A stretch of DNA of 64,000 bases, taken from the NCBI GenBank assembly GCA_003117195.1, contig BDSI01000115.1, positions 310,001 through 374,000 of the forward strand. Direction: 5' to 3'. Within the stretch, counting starts at the first letter, position 1. Each line of letters opens with the position of its first letter. The notes under the pieces were generated by a model. The model saw only the letters and a program-made list of their open reading frames with translations. It was not told the DNA's origin and ran no database searches. A program made the translations under genes and the position numbers. Below, one piece after another: positions 25,101 through 36,006 of this stretch. This DNA is from Eudorina sp. 2006-703-Eu-15 (Eukaryota; Chlorophyta; Chlorophyceae; Chlamydomonadales; Volvocaceae).

Positions 25101-28100
25101 GCGTCCAGTGGCGGCGGCGGCACCGCCCCCCCCACGCGTCCATGTCTGCGACCGCGCCGAGGCGCCGTACTGTGGTCGTTCCTGCGCGCTGTCCCGTGGG
25201 TCATGATCGACCCTTGGGTCAGTGGCCGTGTCGTCGTCAGATGCACGCGGGGCGGCGCCGATACAAGGCTTTGGCTCCAGGCAGGGATCATCGCCGCCGG
25301 GCCAGATCATTGCCGCGGCCGGCGCCGGCGCCGCTGCCGAAGTGTACGGCGTGGCGGCGGCGGCGGCAGCGGTGGCACTGGTGGCGGCGGCGGCGACCTG
25401 GTCGTTGTTATCGGTGGAGTCCGGCGGATAGCTGGTCTCGTCGGAGCTCCGCGGGGCCGGTACGGCTGCTGCTGCCTCCTCCTCCTCCGCCGCCGCAGCA
25501 ACATCAACAACATCAGCGGCCCCGCCGCCGTCGCCGCCGCCGCCACCATTGTGGCCGCTGTCGCCGCCATGGCCGTCGGGGCCGACCAGGACCACCTCCA
25601 CCGCATCCAGAGACGGCGCTCCACGACCCGGCCTAACGGCGAACGGCGACGATGCCACGGTTTGTACGATGCCGCCGTACGGTGACGACGCCCCGACGGC
25701 GCCGACGCCCCCGAGGCTGTCTGCCCCGCCGCCGCCGCCGCCGCCACCACGGCGGCTCAGGTCATCCCCCGCTGCCGTCGGCGCCGGCGACAGCGGCGAC
25801 GGCAGTCGCGCCACCGGCAGTACCGGTACGACAGCGCCCGCCATCCGACGTGTGCTCCAGCCGCGCATGCGTGGCGGCGGCGGCGGCGGCTGCGACAACG
25901 ACATTCGCTGGCCATCAAACGGAGCGCTGTAGCGGCTACTGCCGAGGCTACTGCGGTGGAAGGTACTGAGAGCTGCTTGGTCGTGCGGGTGGTACAGCAC
26001 CGGCGCCTGCTGCTGTACGGCCGCTGTACTGCCGTTGAGCTCGAATTCAATTGCGGGCACGGGCTGTCCGCCGTACGCCTGACGGAGCGCCTGTAGGCCC
26101 TCCAGGCAGGGCGGCAGTCCTGCGGTGGTGCATCCAGGGAGAGAAAAGGGGGGAGGGGAGATTCGGCGGAGCAGGGGACGGGGCTACAGCGCAGGGAGAA
26201 GCCGGGGACGGGGGAGAGGCCGCGGGCCGCGCCGGGCAGTTGACGGCGGCTGTGCGACTGTGCATAAGAAAAAACTGAGCCGCGAGCAGCGGTGTCCGGC
26301 GCGACAGGTGATCCGGGCGGTGGAAATGGATATCACCCTGAACCCGAATCACTGAACAACCCGAATGACGGTGCGCGTGCGTGCATTTGCGCGCACCCAC
26401 TTAGCACTTACTGCCGTAGATGGGCTGTCCGGGCCGTCCGTCCGGCAGCTCGTCCCGGTCCAGTACGGCAATGAGGCTGGGATTAACGAGCGGGCGGCCC
26501 ATGATCCGCATCTCCGCCAGCACCTCCACTTTGCGCTCCCCGCGGGCCTGATGTGCCGCCATCAGCGACTGGCCGGCGAGGAAGGGAGGGGACAGGGACA
26601 GGGCGGCAAGGGGGGGAGTGAAGAGAAACACACAAACACACGGGGTTAGCGCCCCCGGCCAGCGTCGGCCCGGCAGGTATGTAACGATTCACATACACAC
26701 AGGGCACGTCCTTGCTACACACACTCAGGTTAATATGGTGAGTATATTGGTACTTGGTTTGGGTCGGGCGGGTCTCTTCAATCACTCACGCATACCTACA
26801 TGCACCTGAAAACACAGAGTTTGGTGCACGACACAGGAGGTGTACGGCACGTGCCCCATTCATGCCGTACGTAGCAGACGCCCAAGGCATCTGCCTGGTA
26901 CCAGCTTTTTGAGGCGGGGCGGGTGTTCTCGCAAAACACACACGCTGCACGGCACGCCGCCGCCCGCCGACCGCCTCCCCCTTCCCCTCCCAATCACACG
27001 GCGGTTCATGTGCCCCCTCCGACGTCCGTCCGTACGGCATACCTCGTCCGACGTTTGTACGACGACACACGCACCTGGGTGAGCAACGACCGGATTGTCC
27101 ACGCCAGGATGACTAATGTCAGCAGTACGGCCAAGGCGTAGTACGCCGCGTTGACGGACGGGTCGGGGCACAGCCGGCACGTGGCGGGGCCCGTGGAGCC
27201 GTACCCGGGGGCGCAGCTGCCGCACATGACCCCCGTGTAGCCATCCGCGCAGAGCGCGGCGCTGTAGTTGGAGAGGAGGGGGCCGACAGCCTGGCGGCGG
27301 TTGGGTTGGGTGGCGTTGGTGGCACAGGGGGTAACCCAGGGTTGTTTTCGGGGGGCGTTGTGTGGGGTTGGACTAGATTAGGTTGGGTTGTATGGTTCCG
27401 TTGGGTTAGGTTAGGTTGTGTGGGGTTGGGTTGTGTGAGGTTGGGCTGAGTTGGGTTAGGTTGGGTTGTGTGGGTTTGGGTTGGGTTTGGGTTTAGGCTG
27501 TAGCCCCTCCCTTCGTACCTTGAGCAGTAACACGTTGTCCTCATCGTCGTACGCCGTGCCGTACGGACTGCTGCCTCCGTCGCCCTGCCCCGTCCCGTCC
27601 GCGACCAGAAGCTGCCGCAACCGCCGCAGCTGCCGCCACAGCTCAAGGTGTTCATCGGCCGCCGCCTCCTCCTCCTCACGGCCGCTCCTCCCACCGCTGC
27701 CGCCACCGCGCATGCGGCCGCTGCCGCCGCCTCCACTTCCAACACCTCCATCTCCGACCCCACCGACAGCCCGCCCTGCCACGCCCAGCTGCGCCAGCTG
27801 CCGCAGCAGCCGAGCCCGCAGCACCGCCCGCCGCTGTGCAGACTTCAGCTGCTGCGATGACGATCCGTCGCCCGCGCCCGTGCCGGCGACAATGGATGCC
27901 GCCACCGGGAATCGAACCAGGGACGCCTGGATCTGCTGCGCGAGGGCCAGGACCTCGAGCTGGATGGCCGACAGGTTGGCGGTGCGGTTGGCGTAGGTGC
28001 AGGCGTCCGAGTTCGGGCAGGCCGTCACCTGCGGCCAGTCCGGGGCCCCATTGAAGCGGCTAATAATAGCGGCGCGGCGACGGGGGCCCAATTAAGCGGC

Positions 28101-31100
28101 GACGGGGCACGGCCGGCAGGCACCGGAGTGGCGCGAGCGGGCCGCGAACGGGCTGCCAACGGGCAGTGGACGATCCCCCGGAGGCGCGAGAGTAAGAATC
28201 CAGTTACCGGTACTGCCGGCATTACCCGTCGCACACACACACACACACACACCTGCCTGCTACCGGCGTTTTGCTTGCAGATGGGTAACAACGAGAGGAT
28301 CACACGCACGCACAGCATTGTGGTGTGAGTCTGTGTGGCCAAGGCAGCCGACCCGCACCAGCTGGTAGTATTCCGCGACGCCGCGACACCAACAGCGCGC
28401 CAAATCGACAGCGTTCTTCCGACACCGCAGCCTTTTCTTTCATATACGGGTCGGGCAATGGGTATACTTTATACTCATACGGGCAACTTTCGGGCGCTAA
28501 TCCGCCTGTGCATGTCACGCACTCCTGCTCTGCTGCCTGCCTAAGCAACACACCCCCTACCTGCTCGGAGAAGAAGTTGGACTGCCAGAACCCGTCCGTG
28601 GGCACGATCATGCCCGGAGTCTCCGGGTCGGAGCACAGCGCGTTGGTATCGCAGGGCAGGCATTGGTTGGCGGTGTGGTTGAAGTTGTAGTAGCCGGGGC
28701 TGCAGGCCAGGCACTGGTCCAGGGTGGGCGACAGGTACTCGCCGATGAGGCAGGGCCGCAGGTACACGGTGATCTGCGGACGGTGGGTGTATGTACGACG
28801 GTGTACGACGATGGAGCGTCAGGCGGCGCACACAGGAGAGGCGCGGCAGGCGGAAGGCCGACGCGCGCTCGCGTAGCCCGCCCCTAACTCCCACACCCAC
28901 ACCTACACTTAACCCCACCTCGCCCGCACGAGGAAGACTGCTTCCCCCGCTACCCTGACCCCACTATCACCGGGTAGTCCGATGCAGGTGTCCGTTGGGC
29001 CCGGTCGCGTCCCAGGCGGCCTGCAAACGTTTATCTGACTACTGCCTGACTACGGCCTGCAAACGTTTATCTGACTACTGCCTGTCGCGTCCCGCGGCCT
29101 GCAAAACTTTATCTGACTACTGCCTGCCTGCCTGGATGGCTGAAGGTTAAGGTACTACAACAGAGAACAGACCTGGATGAGTGAATGTTAGTACCACAAG
29201 ACTACTATAACATCCTTTATCATAATAGTACCACAGACCTTGCAACAGTGCCTGCCTGCCATGACCGCTCACGCCGTACTGACTCATGCCGTACTCACCC
29301 CTGCCGTTGAGAGGTCCCGGTACCCAGTGCTGGCGGCGAAGTCGATGTCGTGCCAGCCGGCCTGTGGGGCGGCGCCGCGCGGTCGTGGGGAGCAGCGCGG
29401 AGCCGAGGGGAGGGGCGGGAGGGGTGCGGACACCTTTTACCTACCACACACATCTTGAAGCCGGCCTTTTATCTTCTTCATTGATGCGCACCCTCTGTCC
29501 CCATCGCGACTCCCCCTGTCCCAGTGCGTTGTGGATTGGCTTTTCTTTTCCGGTTAACCCCTTGTCTTTCTGAATCTGAAGCCCCTCAGCTTCTATATGC
29601 CTTGCCCATTTCCTTGACCCCTCAGTCCCCCCCGCCCCCCCCCCCCGCGCCGATCACTCCCCCAGACCTCGCTGACCGCCCAGCAGCCCCCCGCCACCCC
29701 GCCCGCGCGCACACCTTTCATCTTTCATTGACCCTAAGCGATTATGTATCCGAGTATCTGCCACCCCGCCACCCCGCCACCCCGCGCACACCTGCGCCCT
29801 GAGCTTGAGCTCCGAGAACGCCGCCATGCCCTGGTTGCTGACCATGTACGTCTGGCCAAATACCTGTACGGCAGGTGTACGGGAGAAAGGCAGGTGGCAG
29901 CGAAGCACAGAGTTGGAGGAAGCGAAGCGAAGCTCGTCTGCTCAACGTGCGGCTGTGCTACAGCCGCAACACAGCACGCGTGGACGAACGGCGACGGCTC
30001 CACCGTCGGCGCGAATGGGCATTCATTGCATCACCGCAACTTAAGGGGTAAAACATTCTCCCGCTCTCGCTGGTCGTTGCAGAACCCGTCGCCCCACCGG
30101 ACTGCTCGAGACGGTTAAAATGGGATGGCGGCGGCGCCGTCATAGGGGCTAGGGGCCAGAGGTCATGAACACGACCGGGCTCGGGGCCAGAGGTCATGAA
30201 CACGACCGGCCCGGAAGCCCCCTGCATCATGCCCCTCATAAGCCCCTAATGCGCCACATGAGCCCCTTCTAAACAACCCTCCATAAGGCCCCAACCAGCC
30301 TCAAGACATGCTTGCCGTAACACCGTACCTGCGGGCTGACCGCCCGGATGACAACGGTACGGTTGCCTCCCGTACATAACTGGCCGTAATAGTCGTACAC
30401 GCTCAGCTGCACGGCGATGTTCGTGCTGCTGGTGTAGAATCCCAGGTAGTGCGGACTGGCATCCAGGGTGAAACCCGTGCTGGCCACGTCATCGCCGTAC
30501 GCGCCGTCCACCGCAGCGTTCCCCATCCAGCTGTCGCACGGCAGCACGTCCGAGTGCAGCTGTACGGCTGGCGGCGCGCGATGGTACGGCGGAGGTACGG
30601 CCGCCGGCGGCTGGCCGGGTTGGGCGGGCGGCTCTTCCGGCAGGGCCGGCGGCTCCGGGCCCTGCGGCGGCAGCCCCTGCGGCGATCCCGACCCTGCTGG
30701 GCCCTCTTCTTCTCCATAGTCACTGAAATCCCTTAGCCTCTGGTTAGGGCAGGAGACGACCAGTAGGTCCTGGTCTTCCCAGAAGATGCCGCCCCCCCCG
30801 CCGCCATGCGCCCTGTTGTTGGCCAGCACACAGCCGCTGAGCGCGGCCGTGTAGCAGCCCCGCGCGACGCCGCACGCCTCGCTGGCCGCCAGATGCACGG
30901 CGCCGCCCTCCAACGCGGCGTTGCCCAGGAAGGCGCAGTCGCGGGCCGTCAGCTCCGTGGTCTCGGAGCCGTGTACGGCAATGGCGCCGCCGGCGCCGGA
31001 GTTCTTCGGCAGCAGCAGCGGTGACGCGGCCACCGCGGCCGCTGCGGCGGCGGTGGAGGCGCCACTGGCCCCGTTGCCGCTTCCACTACCACTACCGCCC

Positions 31101-34100
31101 CCGCCTTTCACACCACCCGCCGCGGGGAGCAGGGCCGCTGAGAGCGCGGACACCAGAGCCGAGGGCGCGGCCGCGCTATTGTTGACAAAATCCGCGACGA
31201 GGATGGATTTCCGGCCGGCGTAGATCGCCAGGGCTCCGCCCACCGCGGCGTAGTTGTTAGCAAACAGCACTCCGGGGCGGTCCACCGTGTTAAGCCCCGG
31301 GATCGCCTGAACCCACATCGCGCTGTCCTGGACGTACACTGCTCCGCCCGTGAGGGCCTTGTTCCCCGACAGGACTGTGGCGTACGACACGTTGGTTGCG
31401 ATGTACGACCAGGCGGTGGACGGTTGGTACGGCGGTGAATGTGACGCGGTCCCCATCGTCGCCACGGGTGCTGTCCGCCGAGTGGCGCGGGGGATACCGC
31501 CTAGCTGCAGGGCCACTTCGCAGTCCGTGGCGGAGATCTCGTCGCCCATCACGTACAGCCGGGCGTGCAACTGCGCCGCGATCGCACCGCCGCGCATCGC
31601 GGCGTTGTCCTGCAGCACAGAGCACTTGACGAGCAGGTTGCTGTTCTCCAAGTAGACAGCGCCGCCTGCCCCCGTGATGGCTGTTGCGGCGCCGGCCGCG
31701 GCCGCAGCCGTGGCGGAGGCGACGGAGCCTGCTGCTGCTGCTGCTGCTGAGGTGCTGCTGCTGCTGGGGCTGGGGCTGTCGCTGGGAGGATCCTCCCCTG
31801 CCACGACAGCGCCTGCCAGGTTGCCGCCCAACACACAAACAGTGATCTCGGACTGTCGAGTGGGATCCATGTTGCTGAGGTAGACCGCGCCGCCCTGCAG
31901 GCCCGCCGTGTTGCCGACGAACTCGCTGTTCTGCATGGAGATCGACGCGGAGGACCGCACATTGATCGCGCCCCCCGCGCCGCTCGGCGCCGAGTTGCCG
32001 TGGAAGCGGCAGCCCCTGAAGCTCATGGTGTTGGTCAGCGTGTTCGCGTGGACGGCGCCGCCGCCGCCGACCGACATGTCGCTCGCCGCGGGCGCAAAGC
32101 CCGCCCTGTTGGCCGTGAAGGTGCAGTCCGCCAGGTCGTTCAGCGCGCCGTTCTGCAGGAAGATCGCGCCGCCCGACCCGTCGGCCGTGTTGTTGTCGAA
32201 GACCGCGCCGGTCACGGACACGCCCGCCGACTCCAGGAGCGCCAGCGCGCCGCCGCCGCTGCCGCCGCCGCCGCGCGCGGCGTTGCCCCGCGCGACGAAG
32301 CCCCCGATGATGTTGATGCTGGCGGCGACGGACTTGAAGACGAACGCGCCGCCGCCCGCGTCGGGTCCGAGCGCGGTGTTGTCGACGGCGGTGACGTTGA
32401 TGATGTCGAGCGTGTCGCTCACGCCCAGGAACAGCGCGCCGCCGCCGCCCATGGCGGCAGTGTTGCCCGAGAACGCGCAGTCCTGCACGAGCGACGCGTT
32501 GACGTTGTTGATCCATAGGCCGCCGCCCCACCAGCTGTCCGGCTGCGCCGTGCCGACCTTGTCGGGTTGCCGGTCCCGTGTGTTGTCGACGAAGGTCGAT
32601 CCAAGCAGGGTGGCGCTGGCTGCAAACTCGATGAGCAGGCCGCCGCCTCCGGAGTTGCTGGCGATGTCCGATGCCGCCATGTTCACAGACTCGATCCCGG
32701 ACACCGCGACGGCGTGCCCCAGCTGCGCCGCGACGTTGCCGCGGGCCCGCAGGCCGGTCAGCTCCAGGGAGCCTAGCTGCACGCGGCGGTTGAAAACCAC
32801 CTTCCACACGTTGCCCACGAACAACACTCCCAAGTCGTAGGCCGTGTTGTCCGCAAATGTCGACTCGTCGACGTCGACGACGCTCGAGCTGTTGTCGACG
32901 AGGAGGCACGCGGCCGCGCCGCCGCAGAGCCACCGCGGCGTCGCGCCGAAGATGTACGGCGGGATGGCGTTGCCGTACACCTGCAGGCCCGTCACGGTCG
33001 CGGTGCGGACGCCGTACAGCAGCAGCGCCGGCGGCCCGGAGGAGTGGCGCGCGAGCGTGACGTTCGTGAGGGTTACGTGCAGCTCCCGGGCACCGCTGTC
33101 GGCGTCCGGGGTCGATGCGGGGACCGTCCGCATCACGATGAACCCGCTGGAGTTGGTGTTGTTGGTGAAGTGCGTGTCGAGGAGCTCGGCCTGGACCATG
33201 GCGGGGTCGGCGCTGTCGGCGTAGAGCATCAACGCTGCGGGAGGTACCGTGAACCTGGACGCGAGCAGGTTGCCCGGCGCCGCCGTGTTGTCGGAGAAGG
33301 TGCTGGAGGACACGGTCAGGGACGTGGGCCCGTCGGGCGCGACCAGCAGCGCAGCCGACACCAGGCGGCCGGTGTTGCCGATGAAGCGGCTGCCCACGAT
33401 GCTGACGTTGCAGCTGGCGGCGCTGCTGCCGTCGGCGCCCGCGCCGGCGTGCGGCGGGCACGCGACCGCAAGCGCCGGCGTGGCGATTGCGGCGCTAATG
33501 GTGGTGTTGAGGCCGAGGTTTCCGACAAAGGAGCAGTTGATGAGGGAGAGGGAGCCTCTGAGACTCGGTACAAGGAGTGAGGAGGCGGTGACAAGCGTCG
33601 CGGGCATCTGCCTGACTACCGTTTGAGCCTGCGGCGAGCGGAGCAGGACGGAACCCGGACGGCGGTGCGCGGGCGTCAGGGCATGCTGAAGATTCGGCGT
33701 TCGGGACCAAATACAGCAGATTGAATCAGATCATTGTTGATGTGCATGAATCTGTAAGCCGTGGTGATGCGTTGCGCTGCCTGCACTTTCTGATGGCCCG
33801 CCAGCATGCATTAACGGGCTCACCGTTGCGAGGTTGCCCGAGAAGGTGGCATTTGAAAAGTACCAGTTAACCGGCGATGTGAAGTTGTTGAATGGATTTT
33901 GCAGGAGTACAGCGACGCCGCTGCAATTCCGTATGTGGACGTTGGCTAACGCGACATCGCTGACGTTCAGCACGAGGACTGACGGCGCCTCGGGGCCACA
34001 CGCCAGGACGGGCCACATACTTTCATCTAAGTCATTGGGGCCTTCAAGTGTTAAGCTCGATAGTCCGGAAACGGTCACCGTTGCGTTGAACGTGTAAAGC

Positions 34101-34273
34101 CGAGACGGCACTAACCGCAACCTTAACGATGACCCATGCTGTTCTGAGGTTACGCCCTGCAATTGAGTTAAGAACTCATCGACAGAGTTAATACTGCCAT
34201 TGAAGCCATCCTGGCCGGCGACGACCGATAAGGCCAGCAAAGCCAATCCCAGCGCCCGTAAAGGGCTGTGCAT
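19130..34273 (-). CDS. Giant surface protein: beta-helix ectodomain, Cys-rich region, eight membrane helices
   Basis: Sixteen exons: 34273-33824, 33628-30329, 29863-29792, 29361-29299, 28773-28561, 28028-27519, 27290-27075, 26568-26412, 26119-23817, 23504-23248, 22697-22520, 22242-22004, 21339-21177, 20915-20838, 20416-20246, 20077-19130; ~3,105 aa. The ATG at 34273 opens a signal peptide (MHSPLRALGLALLALSVVAG). Residues ~60-1250 are a right-handed beta-helix with Pmp-like repeats (GGALFLGV, DNTADGSGGAIFLQ, FVGNTAGLQGGAVYL). ~1300-1600 is Cys-rich, ephrin-receptor/GCC-like (CLACSPGYYNF, CGSCAPGYG). TM1 is AAYYALAVLLTLVILAW. An ~820-aa low-complexity segment follows, then about seven helices at ~2430-2790 and a Gly/Ala-rich tail. 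Related volvocine proteins share this beta-helix/Cys-rich/TRP-like order; sensor or channel role is inference. The last acceptor is ambiguous (tandem ATCCAG units, 20059-20077). Confidence 0.85.
19379..19500 (-). repeat. Coding trinucleotide run encoding polyglycine in the C-terminal tail
   Basis: CCA/CCACCG triplets on the plus strand read as GGT/CGG-type Gly codons on the coding strand, giving more than 30 glycines with a few Val/Glu interruptions. It is in frame with the last exon, so length changes alter only the tail. Confidence 0.9.
20113..20174. repeat. Perfect inverted repeat, 29-bp arms, 4-nt loop
   Basis: Left arm 20113-20141 begins TCGACTCTCGACTGCGAG; loop TCAG; right arm 20146-20174 is its exact reverse complement. 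It lies in intron 20078-20245 of the beta-helix gene, so the pre-mRNA can form an uninterrupted 29-bp stem. Confidence 0.95.
20689..20775. repeat. 25-bp minisatellite, about 3.5 copies
   Basis: Unit GAGGCGGGTCCCTGGCCCC-TTCTCG (CGTCTCG in one copy), in intron 20417-20837 of the beta-helix gene. Confidence 0.93.
21421..21467 (+). repeat. Retrotransposon-like 3' end with (CATT)n tail
   Basis: CCTTTGGGGTCCGCTGTAACG followed by TTCATTCATTCATTCAT; almost identical to 17060-17102. It lies in intron 21340-22003, antisense to the host gene. Confidence 0.7.
21605..22016. repeat. 18-bp direct repeat duplicating the 5' splice junction of exon 12
   Basis: CGCACCTCAGCTGGTACA occurs at 21605-21622 and 21999-22016. 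The right copy spans the exon 12/intron border (coding strand TGTACCAGCTGAG|GTGCG); the left copy repeats it inside the intron. The 376 bp between contain the dispersed repeat of 21710-21996. This resembles a target-site duplication. Confidence 0.8.
21710..21996. mobile_element. Dispersed ~285-bp repeat, copy A
   Basis: Begins GGCGTTTTGCTTGCAG and ends GCCTGCCTAAATAACGC. It is highly similar along its length to 28265-28553, with shared blocks such as CAGCATTGTGGTGTGAGTC and GACCCGCACCAGCTGGTAGT. It lies in intron 21340-22003 and ends 8 nt from the 5' splice site. There is no coding capacity, so it would be a non-autonomous element if mobile. Confidence 0.7.
23103..23156 (-). repeat. Retrotransposon-like 3' end with simple tail
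   Basis: On the minus strand GGGGTCCGCTGTAACGTGC is followed by ATGC and then TTCATTCATT units. It lies in intron 22698-23247, sense relative to the host gene. Confidence 0.65.
26724..26790 (+). repeat. Intron-resident repeat, copy 3
   Basis: CTCAGGTTAATATG, GTGAGTATATTGG, then GGGTCGGGCGGGTCTCTTC. It holds an acceptor-like CAG and a perfect donor-like GTGAGT 10 nt apart. Host: beta-helix gene intron 26569-27074, antisense. Confidence 0.8.
28265..28553. mobile_element. Dispersed ~285-bp repeat, copy B
   Basis: Same orientation and limits as copy A (21710-21996); begins GGCGTTTTGCTTGCAG and ends GCCTGCCTAAGCAACAC. It lies in intron 28029-28560 of the same gene and also stops 8 nt from the 5' splice site (exon 5 boundary at 28561). 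Confidence 0.7.
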
Positions 34274-34524
34274 TTCCGACCTGACAGACGTAGCATAATT
34301 TATATGTAAGATATTGAGATTCCCTCTGGAAACCTGATGGCGTTAAACAGGGTTAAGTTGATGCCGTACCAGGTGTACAGGCTGCAGCTCAGAACTTGAA
34401 GATTGTTTCCTATTTGCGATTTCAGATGATATCTTGATAACGATAGCATTTTATAGCTAGGAGCGCACCTACGAACACTTCGGCTTGACCTTGACCATTG
34501 ACTTAACTTGCTACAACGACACTC
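34274..34524. promoter_or_regulatory. Shared divergent 5' region of the beta-helix and LysM genes
   Basis: The two start codons point away from each other across 251 bp of AT-rich sequence, so this must hold both 5' UTRs and probably a bidirectional promoter. TATA-like strings are visible: TATAAATT on the minus strand at 34304-34297 and TTTTATAG at 34449-34456 on the plus strand. The first is only about 25 nt from the ATG, which is close for a TATA box. Confidence 0.45.
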
Positions 34525-35718
34525 ATGGCTCGCGTCCCCTGGCAAGTCGCGCGCGCTTCGGCCAATGAGAATGTTTTATTCGCATTTATAATTGCGGCTA
34601 TGATAGCTGGAACAACTGCCGCGGCATCGCTTCGCCAGGTTAGACGTCCAGCTGCCCGATTCGACAGACAGTCGCCGTCAGATTCTCCGCTGCAACTAAA
34701 CCATATCGCCCACAACAAACCGCAGATGCTTGTTGAGTCATTACCAAGCAGTCCAGGGCCTGCAGGCTGCATAGGTATGTTCGTGACCGAAAATTGTCCT
34801 GCCGGGGCCATCATCATGGTGCGGTCAAACCCGTCACAGATCACTCCGGGTCTGGCACCGGCCCCCTGGCCGCGTGCAGCTCCTGGCTGCAGGCAGTACG
34901 GAGACCTCAGGCTGCACATCAAGCCCGTGCGGTGCGCGCCGCCGCCGCCTCCACCCCTGCCACCACCGCCGCCCTACACCGAAGCGGCGCCCACGACGTG
35001 CTACTGCGGCGCCTGGCGCACCTGGACGGCCTCAGACACGTGCGGCACGGTGGTCAAGCTGTACGGCCTGCCCTCCATTGACTTCCTGCAGCGGATCAAC
35101 CCCACCCTGAACTGCAACGCGCCTCAGGTCAGCTTGCGCGCGCGCTGCAGGGCTACGCGGCCTCAGGCCAGCTCACGTGCGGGGGTACACTGGAGGCTCT
35201 TCTGTCGGTGCCCCGAGGGAGATCCGAAGGAGATCCTTGCGTCTGGTATCCAGTAACGGTAACCCGTCCTGACATGGGGCATTTCGCCCCAGCGGGCGGC
35301 GCCGCGCTTACCCTAGAAACGCCCCCCCGCCCACGCACCCCTAAACCCTAGATCCCCCCTCTACGTACGGCACTGCGCAGGTGGGCCTTGTGGTGTGTGT
35401 GAACAAGTTCGCGCAGTGGGCCATCCCCAACTGCCTGCGCTTCGTGACGATGTGGGACGGCGACAGCTGCAACTCCATCGCAGCGGCCAACGGTGTGACC
35501 GTGGACGATCTGACGTTCTGCAACTCTGGTGCGCGCGAGGGGGGCCGGTGGGGGAGGGGCGTTGCTGCGAACTGCACGCCGATGCTGCATGCCGTCCGCC
35601 CAGCCCCGTCGACCTCTGGCCCCTCCCCGCGACATCTCCCCCGCCCACCCGCCCACCAGGCCTCAACTGCTCCGGCACTCTGCTCCGAGGCATGGCGGTC
35701 TGCGTCAGCTGCGTCTAG
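34525..35718 (+). CDS. Secreted protein with two LysM domains
   Basis: Three exons: 34525-35127, 35381-35528, 35660-35718; 269 aa ending TAG. The chosen ATG precedes a signal-like segment (NVLFAFIIAAMIAGTTAAA), with an unusually long 17-residue lead. After a Cys-containing N-terminal region and a short Pro spacer (CAPPPPPPLPPPPPY, typical of volvocine wall proteins) come two LysM units: SDTCGTVVKLYGLPSIDF...INPTLNC...LVVCV and GDSCNSIAAANGVTVDDL...NSGLNC...MAVCVSC. Both carry the DxC...N-P/S-x-LNC pattern of algal and fungal LysM domains, which bind chitin or peptidoglycan-like N-acetylglucosamine polymers. The introns interrupt each LysM before its last strand. There is no catalytic domain, so a soluble glycan-binding or wall protein is most likely. 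Confidence 0.8.
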
Positions 35719-35737
35719 CCCCGCCTAGCCTGCAGGA

Positions 35738-35863
35738 TGTTGCAGCGGACCCCATAGGGTCATCGGTGACAGCCAAAGCAAGCCGCGCCCAGCCTTAAGA
35801 ATGTTGCAGCGGACCCCGCGGGTCATCGGTGACAGCCAAAGCAAGCCGCGCCCAGCCCCGACG
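35738..35863 (-). repeat. Two tandem retrotransposon-like 3' ends
   Basis: Two units of about 62 bp. On the minus strand each reads GGCTTGCTTTGGCTGTCACC, then GATGACCC, then GGGGTCCGCTGCAACAT. They differ at GCG versus TAT in the centre. The same GCTGTCACCGATGACCCGCG string is at 41849. Confidence 0.75.
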
Positions 35864-36001
35864 ACCCACACGTGACAGAACGAAGAGGAGCTGCGGCGTG
35901 CTGGGGGGGGCTCCCAGCAAAGCCGATCACGCTGGCGCCTCTGGAGGCGATCGGGCAGCCGGTGCGACGGGCAGGACTTGATGTCGGGGTGTTAGGAGTG
36001 T

Positions 36002-36006
36002 TGTAA
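36002..36006 (+). terminator. Candidate polyadenylation signal TGTAA for the LysM gene
   Basis: TGTAA is the standard volvocine polyadenylation element; this one lies about 285 nt after the stop codon. Position is the only other support. Confidence 0.3.

Noticed and set aside
27895..27925. Minus-strand GGTTCGATTCCC resembling a tRNA T-arm
   Set aside because: The stem has a mismatch, no A box or cloverleaf can be drawn, and it is coding (SLVRFPVAA) in exon 6 of the beta-helix gene.
31290..33461. 723-codon Arg-rich minus-strand frame
   Set aside because: It is an out-of-frame shadow of the beta-helix exon 33628-30329.
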